Assembly (NCBI GenBank): GCA_016165875.1
Contig: JABBOT010000022.1
Span: 3,251,333 to 3,315,332 of the forward strand
Length of the DNA stretch: 64,000 nucleotides
Origin: Acanthopleura granulata
Lineage: Eukaryota; Mollusca; Polyplacophora; Chitonida; Chitonidae
Direction: 5' to 3'
Part shown: piece after piece, positions 52,301-62,200 of the stretch
How positions within the stretch are numbered: position 1 is the stretch's first letter
How the letters are laid out: every line of letters starts with the position of its first letter
The notes under the pieces: generated by a model
The model's database searches: none
What the model saw: the letters and a program-made list of their open reading frames with translations, nothing else
Told to the model about the DNA's origin: nothing
Made by a program: the position numbers and the translations under genes

Positions 52301-55113
52301 CGAAGATGTTTATCGATTTAAATTACAATGGTGTTTTTTCTCTGCATTCAGAGTTCATGTCTGTGTTTAAAGTACAAGAATATTTCTTCTTCCATGCACA
52401 TACCTTATTTCTAATGATAACCTAATGATAAAACTAAATATACAGAGATATTCTCACTTATATTTATTATGTACCTTACAATAACCACTGATATGAACCA
52501 ATATTTCACAATAAATATCTGCCAATAGAACATAATACTTGACAGCCAAAATTTTGAACAAGATATCGTAAAGGAACCAGCTAAAATTAGATCAGCTCTA
52601 ATTATGCAAGACATTTTCCGATCTTCACGTCAGTGGCTTAATACTGATCAGATTGAGTCTCCGGGCATCTGGGTGCGCGAGGCTTCCTGGGCCTAGGCGG
52701 TCCCTGGACCCTCGCCTTAAGTTGGCTGTGATAGTCTATCCCCCAGGTAACGATAGTTTTGGATGATTTGAAAGGGGGGGGGGGGGTATGGGTATAGAGG
52801 CAACAAGTCTGTGAGTGCCCGGAGTCAGGTACACGGTTTGTACAGATAATAGCACAATGGTCTGTATGGGTGTACACGCCAAATAAATCTTTCGTGTCGG
52901 GAGGGACGAAGCTAGTTCCTTTCTATTTATAGAGATATTTTCTTTTGCTCCCCTGGGCTGCCCTTGTTTTATTTTTTCTGCTTGATGGGTGGTATCATAT
53001 TGTAGGACAAGCTTCAAAGTTTCATTCCAGGTATAAATTTGTGTGTTTTCCAGGAAATGGAGGCCGATGCACACAAGGCAGAAGTAGGGTTTAGTCTCAT
53101 TTCGCCTACTTTTACACCTCTGGCAGTGTGATGAGGGATTAAGCGGATTATGTCCGTGCGGATGCCGCCTGACTGGTGTTCAACTGACTTCAGACTGACA
53201 TCAGGCAGATCACTGCTCACCTGGTGTCAAAATAAGAGGGTGAAGTTCGGATGACAAACGTTGTACAAAAGTGACACCTCAGTTCAGAAATTGGTCCGTC
53301 GCGCTGCCGCCCTTCCACTTGTTCCCTTAGAAGACGTTGAAGATGTTTGGGTTAATGCCTTAGAGGATTCGCCGTCAACGGAACAATGTACCAAGTTTAT
53401 GGGCTATGTAACCGAATATTGGATAGAAGGATGATGGAGTAAGGAGGTATGAAACCACCACATGACTGACTCATACAGAGCGAATAACAACGTTGAAGGA
53501 TGGCACTACCAAATAAACTCTGTAGCCGGAAAATGTCACCCAAACCTATTTGAGCTAATTAAGAACCTGAAGCGTGAGCAGTCAGCAACAGAGGCGAAAA
53601 TATCTCAGATAGGGTGTGGTGCTAGATTTGCCCCAAAGCGCAGGAAATACAGGAAGCTGAATGAGCGTTTAATGCAACTGAGAGACCGATTAACCATTGG
53701 GGACATTTCATCTAATGAATTTGCTAATCAGGTGTCATATTTCCTACATCTTGGCGGTGAATAGGCTTTTCTGTATCTATAATTTAATTTTTGTGTATTC
53801 TTTCCCATTTTATCTTCGGGTTTTCAAATGCTGCAAATATTACTTACCTAAATAAAAATCAAATGGTGCCACATGGGTGTTAAGTCTTGTTAATCTTTTA
53901 ATCCCCGTATTGTTCCCTACTTATTCACACCTTGTACAGTCCCAACTCGCCCACTCCGATTTTTTAATTTGAAACAAAGGAGTGGGCGAAATGAGACGTC
54001 AAATCAGGGCCCACTGATCTATTACTGGGTGGATTTGACCCCTGTCAGTTGTTCGTCAAATTTGCGAAAAACTTCCCCATCAGGAATTTGACTGGAGTTT
54101 TCTCAGGGGACAAGGACAATCAGGCCCGAAGGGTTTAGGGCTAGCAGATTTAGGGAGTGCTACGAGGCAAAACGTTATCATGTAAGTAAATGGGAAATTA
54201 ATTGTGGCGTGTGGCCATATATACCCTTATTGTTATGTTGTTAACCAACTTGCATTTATATATGTTCTGGCGTTTAGATTTCTAAAGGATTCACATGTAC
54301 GGTTATCTGTATACAACCAATGTGTGATTGCATGTATAAATTTTAATATCTGTTACCATGTTAATGCATTTGTATATCTTTAGGATATCGTATTTACACG
54401 TGTGAATGTGTCTACCATGTTTTATAAATACACCTTTGTGTGACTGCAAGTATAGCCTTATGGTTCCCCTCTGGCCCGGGTAAATGTTCGGGCCATGGGT
54501 CGAACACAGCGACGAGAGCTCTTTATGAGGTCACGTTCCAATATATGGAGTTCCTATATTTCTGTGCACTATGTTAAACAGTAATCAAATGAATTTATAA
54601 ATAAATAAATATATAAATAAATAAATTCAGTTGGCGAATATTTTTCCACATGTATGATGAACAGATGGAGCGCCAATTAAGTGAATATGTATAGGCCTCG
54701 ACATGCATGGGATATATGTATATTCTGCCCTCAAATAATAACAGGGCCGGGGAGCGTGTCATCTTGGAGAGGAGTATGTTTAGTGTGCATGCCGGGGTGT
54801 GATAGTCATGGCTACTTGGGCATGGACCTTGCGCGGTTACGAGATGCTAAGGAGGGGCTCCTTTTTCATAACCCTCACCTGTGGCGAATTTTCTTCCGCT
54901 TGCGGTCCGAATCACCGTGAAGTCTATGTCGAAGCCAGCGATTTTCTGGGAGCCCGGAAGAGTGTCGGAGCTTAGGACGATCACGGGGTTGATGCCCTTG
55001 ATTTCTTCCCCTGCTTGATGCCACTTCAGCCCGTCACTTAGATCCGTCTCCCCGCGGGCTCTCTTAGCTTCCGTGGCAGCGGCTTCTGTGGCTTTTCGTT
55101 TGGGTCGAGCCAT
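46098..55113 (-). CDS. PNKP: Polynucleotide kinase 3'-phosphatase, FHA-less
   Basis: Exons: 55113-54879, 50773-50592, 50288-50199, 49321-49201, 48673-48543, 47935-47804, 47381-47279, 46348-46098 (TAA). All phases join; 414 residues. The enzyme removes 3'-phosphates and adds 5'-phosphates at DNA breaks in single- and double-strand break repair in the nucleus. HAD phosphatase motifs: DIDFT (62-66), FTNQ (107-110), RKP (150-152), VGDAAGR (178-184). Kinase motifs: Walker A GPPASGKST (262-270), VNRDTMG (284-290, with the catalytic Asp of the family), VVVDNTNP (309-316). The N-terminus (MARPKRKATE, then EAKRAR) is basic and nuclear-signal-like. Human PNKP is about 520 residues because of an N-terminal FHA domain; none is encoded here, and only 1.09 kb separates this start from MYSM1. 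The usual Gly of DxDGT is Phe. Intron 1 (4.1 kb) and intron 3 contain transposon remnants. Confidence 0.95.
47804..47935 (-). CDS. PNKP: PNKP exon 6: kinase P-loop and catalytic Asp
   Basis: It encodes IVILVGPPASGKSTF and GYLAVNRDTMG: the nucleotide-binding loop and the conserved Asp region of the 5'-kinase domain. The 44 codons are in phase 0 at both ends. Confidence 0.95.
49783..50152. mobile_element. MITE-like element with 65-bp terminal inverted repeats
   Basis: The left arm at 49783-49849 (AATCTTCCATTAAATC, TTATTTGAGGGATGATCGAT, TTTTCCGTTGATCTAACGGA) is the reverse complement of the right arm at 50083-50152 with roughly a dozen mismatches. The whole element is about 370 bp with no transposase. 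A SINE copy sits inside it. It lies in PNKP intron 3. No clean target duplication could be read. Confidence 0.8.
49925..50075 (+). mobile_element. SINE family 1, head truncated, nested in the MITE
   Basis: GTGTGCTAGCAACCTGGGGG, CCGCCGTCGTATAAGTGAAA and TTCTTGAGCACGGCGTAAAA are typical of the 3' half. It ends ACTGTCAATCAAATGAA. Confidence 0.85.
50774..52145. other. PNKP intron 1, proximal part, no feature recognised
   Basis: Intronic sequence with short frames only. A low-complexity GGGGGTGGGGGGCAGC stretch lies near 51175. Confidence 0.45.
52146..52275 (+). mobile_element. SINE-like element, family 2, 3' part
   Basis: GGACTGGGTGTCTTCAGCAA and CTTCGTCGTCATGTGACTGA followed by GTGAAATCCCAAGTATCAC match the 3' end of family 2 (copy at 37742). 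Confidence 0.55.
53092..53997 (+). mobile_element. Mutator-like (MULE) element remnant with short TIRs
   Basis: GTCTCATTTCGCCTACT at the left end recurs inverted at the right end (AGTGGGCGAAATGAGAC). The right end also forms a hairpin (CGCCCACTCC at 53948-53957, GGAGTGGGCG at 53979-53988). Between them lies a decayed transposase C-terminal part. At about 905 bp it is far too short for an autonomous copy. It sits in PNKP intron 1 on the opposite strand. Confidence 0.65.
53290..53764 (+). pseudogene. MULE-type transposase C-terminal fragment, broken
   Basis: One frame reads LPLVPLEDVEDVWVNALED, then YVTEYWIEG, two in-frame TGA stops, and then YRANNNVEGWHYQINSVAG, CHPNLFELIKNLKREQ and RKYRKLNERLMQLRDRL. 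The RxNNxVEGWH core followed by HPN and FxxxLKxEQ is typical of the C-terminal end of MULE-related transposases and their domesticated relatives. The stops and the lack of a catalytic core mark it as dead. Confidence 0.7.
54879..55113 (-). CDS. PNKP: PNKP exon 1: basic N-terminus and phosphatase motif I
   Basis: It opens ATGGCTCGACCCAAACG (MARPKRK), passes through the short linker that precedes the phosphatase domain in PNKPs, and reaches AGFDIDFTVIRT, then a GTGAGG donor. The frame shows no FHA signature. Confidence 0.9.
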
Positions 55114-56205
55114 AGCTGTATATTCTAGCTGTGTTGCAACAGAATAATGTACGACAACGGCTGCTTCTTAATATGAGAATTATAGGCCTACCTGTGGGGA
55201 CAAAAGATTTAGGATTTACTCTTGTTCCAGATGTTTAATTTAGAAGGCCTGTAATGGTTATAGCTTGTGTCCGCTACGTTAACCTGTGTACACGAACTTC
55301 AGAGAGACTATAGGCCTACAGAGATGTGTACGCTGACGAAGAGACGTTTGCCTGCAGTGGTTTATATAGGTCGGTCATCTGACTAGGCGTCATGCCCAGA
55401 CACGTTCTCTCATGATGGTACATGTTGGCAAGGGGGATAACTTCGTAAATATGACCTACATAACATTCACACACACAAAATAAAACCGCGCCAAAAGTAG
55501 AGGCAGGTCCTATATATTGGCTTACATGTACCTTCTATATAATACATCATCCATGGCCACACAGTAGGCCTTGCCATGGTTACGAAATCAAGCTCTCCAC
55601 ATTATTCTTTTTTGTGCGTGTCATCAGTGTTTCAGTTTGTTTGTTTTTGCTTTTTTTAAAATTTTTTTTATTTTATCTTTTTCATTTGTTGAATATTTGC
55701 TGCCATTCAAATGGTCGACTTGCCCTTAACCTAAAGCAGCTAATAAAAGAAATTATAGACAGGTTAATTGTACATCATCCTGAAGTAGCTGTTCCGGTAT
55801 TTATAAAAGAAATTCAGTGAAAATGGCACTCATCCACCATCACCCCCCCCCCGCAACAAAAGAAAAAGGAAAGAAAAAACGCCACTCAAAAACAAAAACA
55901 AACAAACAAACCAAAAAAAAAAAACCAACAAACAAAAACAACACAAACCGGTACCATTAAACTTCACACGTGGTATCGCAGTTTTGAACCTTCAACCGTG
56001 GAACTAGAAGTATTTGTTAGTGCATTATATTGATCTATCCGCTCTTTCAATAATAAAGTTGCCATACTGCTGACCATCGATGGACTAAAACTTTCACTTG
56101 CCCGTTACTGGTGACCACTAATTCCACATGAAACACAGTACATTTCAGTTAAGCCCTATACGAAAACGCGGCTGTGTGACATACGCCAGCCTCTTCCGGA
56201 GTAAA
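55114..56205. other. Divergent intergenic region between PNKP and MYSM1
   Basis: 1,092 bases between the two start codons; both promoters are expected here. It includes an A/C-rich low-complexity stretch at about 55845-55945. No FHA-like coding exon for PNKP is visible on the minus strand. Confidence 0.7.
55845..55945. repeat. Low-complexity A/C-rich tract
   Basis: CCCCCCCCCGC is followed by AAAAGAAAAAGG and AAACAAACAAACC runs. This is simple sequence and probably length-variable. Confidence 0.9.
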
Positions 56206-59200
56206 ATGGCGGACGATGGAGAAATCGACATCGAAGGGGACTTTGAATTAAAATTAGAGTGAGTACGCGATATTTTCCCGATCACTTAACAGATTGAAAC
56301 AGGGACGAAGAAAAATTTGAAATGGGTGCAATCATTATGGTATCAATCGTTTTAATTGCCAAGCTGCTTGCTTACATTTGTGGTATATATATCACACAAC
56401 AACAACAATTTTGTCGCTAAACAATAAGATAGCCTACATGACGGCCAGACGGCCTATACCATTTTCTGTGGTTGTTTTTCTCTGAGATTCTATCTGAGGG
56501 CTCCGAAAAATGGCCACTATTGTCCACTTAGCCGCAACTGATCCGAGGGCTACCGAAGTACCTTGCGTTACTCCGTACCATCTTCGCAAATTAGACCTAG
56601 GTGTCTCCTCAACTAATGTTGCATTTGAGACACAGGTCATCTCCATCCAGCCTTGCCAGCGTCCTCACAAAAATGTCAATAAATAAAGATTGCCTTCACT
56701 CACACTGCAAAAACTTGCTGTCCTTTGTCTTGAAACCATGGTACGTCGATCACACCAGTTGTGGGTATTTACATCAAGATGTGGCACATTTTGTTGCTCC
56801 ATACACATCAGTCTCCTCCAAACCTCTCCTGAATGCTGAGAAATTGTGTGAGTGTGCATGCGCGAACCTCTGTGAATTGGCCGGCTGGCACACAACTTCA
56901 AATTGTTTGGATATAAAGTTGACTTGACCAATAAATTAAAAGCCAGTGGTCGTTGGTGGACTCATGAAAGTCTTTCTGTCTTTAAAAAAGTCTGTGATGG
57001 CCCATTTGGAAGTAAATTAAAAAATTTGACTTAATTTAAGTCAGAGAAAAAAAAAGATAGAGGTAGCTTTAGATGCAGATTTCAGAGGTCTGTCTTCCTA
57101 CTGACACTTACAACCTTATTGTGTTCTTTTTATTTAAATGCACCTGAGGCTGTAGTTGAGCAGTGTGTACTTTATGCTTCAGGTCAGACAGCAGTGTTGG
57201 TTATGACCTCAACGAACTTCCCTCTAAGAGTGCCAACCTTCTCCCAGAGTTCACCAATCCACCTTGGATGTTAGAACAGGTACAAATACACTGACACAGG
57301 TTTTATACAACTGGTGCTAACAACAATTTACTGTCACATTATTTACTGTGATGTTAATACATTATCTAGATGGTTGGAGATACAGTAAACTCTTGGTAAA
57401 CCAACCATACTCGGGACCAAACAAAAAAGTCCGTTTAGACAAGACGTCGGTGTATTAAACATGGGCAAGTGGCCTACAATAACAACAACAACAACATGTG
57501 TATTGTACATACATATACGTTTAATTAAACTTGTTAAAGAGCACAGTGATGCATAGCAACAAACTGTGGAAAGAAGCTGATCTGTACTTTACTTTAGTAC
57601 ATATGCAGAATTACTTTACAAAAAAATCGAGCCAGAGTAGATTGTTGCTTCTTCCTACGCTGGCAGACTTTCATCTTTTTGGTGATGGAGGTCATGATTT
57701 GGATATGATCCAACAATGGCTGGTATTTTGCTGCAGAAAAAAGCCAGAAAGCATTTGTAAATTTGCTAAGACTTCAGAGTAACCCATCGCAGCCCCCATC
57801 GTTTCATTGACGGGATCCTCCTGAAAATCTTCCTGTGCTGTATCATCCGTTGCATTCTTCAGCAATTCAGCCTCGCACTCTGGCCCGAAAGTAGCCTCGA
57901 TGTCGGTTGTCTGGTCGATGTCTATGACGTCCTCCGTGGTGATGTTGTATTAGTCCAAATAAAACTGTTTTCTTTTTAGCATGTCACTGACAGTTGAATG
58001 GCCAACTGAAAACTTGTGAGCTAATTTAGTTTGTATGGGCTTAGGGAATGTTTCATAAGCTTGGATAAGTTGAACTTTATCACTCAAGTTCATTTCCACC
58101 CGGCGACGCTTGGCTGATCTACTGGCCATGGTCGAATGTTGTGAGGGCAATAGCAGGGGAAATTGTGACGGCAACTGTTGTTTGAGGCATTTTTATTCAG
58201 TCACTGAGCTACTCAGTGTCAGACTCATCTTTCACTCACAAAGTGACTAAACTCTGATCTCTGCAGGAGGTATTGTACTATATTAAGACAGGAGATCACC
58301 ACCTGCTGAAGTGGGCAGAGTTGAGATAAGCAGATTATCTCCCTTCCCACTGATCTTCAATCAGCTGGCGAGTAAGCAATTGCAATGTTAATCAAAGAAA
58401 AGAAAAACATACAAATATTTATATACATACAAAAATTCGATATGGTGATGTATGGGTATTAAATAGATTAATTGACTGTTGTCTCCTGCTTGTATCTGAT
58501 TAGGGATGGAGCCTGGATGCCTGTTTAGATGAGAAGAGTAAAGCCACTATTGAGAAGATGCTTCAAGAGGAACAGTATCCTTTTACCTCATGAATCTGGC
58601 TTAGTTGCTGTTGGTTTCTGGTGATTCTTAATCCAGCCTAGTGGCTGTTGATGTTTGTTGATGATATTGCTGAATGTAGCTTAGTTGCTGATGGTGTTTG
58701 TTTTTTGATAACTCAGAATGTAGCCTAGTTGCTACTAATGTCTGGTTTTGATAATTCTGAATTCACTCTTGTTGCTGATGTTAATTGATGATAATTCTGA
58801 ATGTAGCCTGGTTGCTAATGATGTCTGATGTCTGTTTATTATAACACTAAATCCAGTCTAGTTGCTTCTAATGTCTGTTGAAGATAATGCTGAATCAAGC
58901 CTAGTTGCTTCTGATTTCTGATGCCTGTTGATGAAAGTTCTTACAACAGCCTGTTTGCTGCTAATGTCTGTTGATGATAATGCTGAATGTTGCCTAATTG
59001 CTACTAATGTCTGTTGATGATAATTCTGAATCCAGCCTTGTTGCTGATGTCTGTTGATGATAATGCTGAATCAAGCCTTGTTGCTGATGATGTCTAATGA
59101 TGATAATGCTGAATCAAGCCTAGTTGCTGATGATGTTTAATGATGATAATACTGAATCAAGCCTAGTTGCTGATGATGTTTAATGATGATAATGCTGAAT

Positions 59201-62200
59201 CAAGCCTAGTTGCTACCAGAGCCTGTTCATGATCAGCTTGAATCACATACAGCTGCTACTGATGTTCATTCAGGATGCGTCTTGTGTAACATGTAATTGC
59301 TGATGATGTCATGATAACTTTAAGTCACATACAGTTGCTACTGATGTTCATTCATAAACAAGAGGTACTTAGTTGCTATAATGTTTTCTCACACCCACTT
59401 ACTCTTGGTTTTTGTAGGCATTGTATTGTTCACCCTGGCATCTTGAGGGACAAGTGAATGGTTTTGGCTGAAAAGCAGGAAAAGTTCTTGGGTTTTAGTC
59501 ATAATTCCTTAATTACATCTGTAAAGACATTTCTGAAGTGTTTGTGTATTGTGTATTGTGATTACTGACATCTTTCATTGTTGAATTTCAGGAGATTTTT
59601 CGGGTACATGGAGAGGGGTGGTGTTCCTCCACCCATAACCCTGCCTGCTTTCACATGTAACATTCTTTAGCCAGTTCTCAAAGTTGATTAAAATATACAA
59701 ATGTTAAACTTGAACAAGATTATCCTTAACATACAGAAACTATATGAATGGTCGAAGTGTTCCCAAGTCCCCCATAAAACACGACCATAGAAAAGGCTCT
59801 ACTCACAAGAAGCCCTGGACAGAGGAAGAAAAGCAATACTTCATCAAGGGATTGGTAAGTTGCTTGTTGTAGGTTAACAGGCTATATTAACATAAGTACA
59901 AGTGTGAACGTCTCAAATAGTCGTTATATTTTCATGATACATATGGTGTGCCATTTGTCACTGGACATGTCAAATTATTATGATAAATTTAGATTTTATT
60001 TCAGACGAAGGACACTTTTGGGGGTGTACTAAGTGCAGATAACATATGCAGGTGATACTGGAACAAAATGTGAAATAAAATTGTGGTTGGTGTATTGTAT
60101 GTAAGTTTTAATTGGATTTTATGTGTGTGATACAAGTAGATGTTACATTTTGGAATGTGTGTCTTTAGGAGATGTATGGAAGAAGTTGGACCAAAATCTC
60201 GGAGCTGATACCTTCTAGAACCAGCCTGCAGGTGAAGAACTATGCTCAGCAGCACTTCAAACAACAGGTGAGGCATGACTAGCAACCAGATATAGAGTAT
60301 CTACACATTTGAGGTGAGGGTATCGGTAGATTGAAATTCAACGAAAAAAAAAACTAGTGCAAACTTGTTCCCACAAAAAATCAATGTCTGGCATTTGTCT
60401 CCTGTCTCCATGTTAATAGATAGGATGTCAAAACACAGGCTAAATAACAAATAGACAAACAGACATATCAACTTACAGAACTATAAAGCTAAAAATGTAA
60501 GGTAAACTTTTTTGTGAAGAACAGCCTGAACTTGGTTGATGTATGGGGCTAAATATTATCTGTGAGTGTTTGCGTGTTTTTAAATTTGTATGAACACTGC
60601 ATCTCCTGAACTTCAGGCAAAATGTATCATACTACAATGAATGTTATTCATGTAATTTCAGAATATTATGGGAGGACCTTTCTTTATTGTCTCATTATTA
60701 TTGAATATCTTCCCAAATAATATTGGATAGTTTCTCTGCTTCCATTGTGAATAAATTGTGGACCAAACTCTCCCATGTGATCTTACCTTCAGGGGTTTTT
60801 CCAGCCAATTTTGTTTCAGAAACTCAGTTTGAACAAATCAGAAAAATTAATATTTCTTCGACACCAATGTATCAAGAACTTTATTTCATGAAAGCTTAAT
60901 ACAAAATTTGTCTAAAACTCAGTTTTTTGATATTTTTGGTGGTGTTATGAGAAAGTGGCTTGAAAAACCCCTGACCTTACCTGAGCCCACTTGCCTCTCA
61001 CCAATATGACACGCCAGGCACACACAAGATACATGTTTCTCAGTATCTGGTCAAGGGTCAGTGGTTTACTCAGGACACTCTGGTTTACACCATGTATGTG
61101 TGAAAAATTGTTAAGCAAAAAACCCCCAAAAAACAATTAAACATCGTAAGTTTGTATCATCTGGACATATGTCCAAAAGCCTTAGATTTATTACACTCAT
61201 CTCAGACCTGTCACTCTGTCATTATTAAACTCTGCTTGCAGAACAAGCTAGCTGAGGCTAAAGCTCGTGTCAGTCAGGATCCAGCCCCACGGGTCAGTTT
61301 ACCTGCCTCCCTCAACACGACACTGGCCTCTGTGACCACTGGTCAGCCCACAGTACAGGCGGGCCTGGCCTCCAGGATATCTCGCCAGAGGTCAACAGGC
61401 TCAGATGCCATCTCTGCGCCTGAGTTATCCCCCATGAAGTTAGGCCTCAGCTCCAGCCTAATCCAGATCTCCTCACCATCAGATAGTCTGGGGGTTCTGG
61501 GTGGGGACTTGGACGGGGTGCTCCTGGTAAGAGATATCCCCGGAGACAACCTGCTGTCTCCTGGGGGATCCAGCATTCCTGATAACTCCTCAAGCCCTGG
61601 GGAAGAGGAGGATGTGGATATTGACATTGAAAATGAGGATGCTGAGGATAACATTATCTTACAGAGCCGCTCAGCTTCCCCGAGCTCTGTGTATGAGGCG
61701 CTGCTCAAATCTGCGAACATCAGAAACAGGAAGCACATCAGCACAATGGTAAAGGCAGAGAGTGTGGTAGAAAATGGCAGGTCGGCTTCTGATGGAGACT
61801 CGTTAAGCACAGGGGTTGGATCCCCAGAGTCACCGGAGGACTCCGGGGGCCTTTCAGAGACGTTGGCTACAGTTCATCATGATTCTGTAGTCACAAATGG
61901 CCTAGAGGAGCAGAAGCCTGAAGTGTCCATGACACCTGTATTCAGTGGAGGAGACCTGAATCAGACGTATTGTAAGGCATTACTATTACCCTGTTTCATG
62001 CTATTTAGCTCTAAAGGTGAAGAAAATTCAAAATTTAAATGATGGTTATAATATATTGGAAAGACCACTTTTCTGGAGATTTTTTTTATATATTTTTATA
62101 TATATTATTGTGTTTCCTTGTACATCGACTAATAATTCACTTGATGCCAAATCTTAATCTGCGTAATGTTCTTAAATGAAAGGCGTAGCAGTTTGCTGTG

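Noticed and set aside
61343..61810. 155-codon minus-strand frame opposite MYSM1 exon 6
   Set aside because: It is the antisense shadow of a real coding exon with strong splice borders and a conserved gene context.
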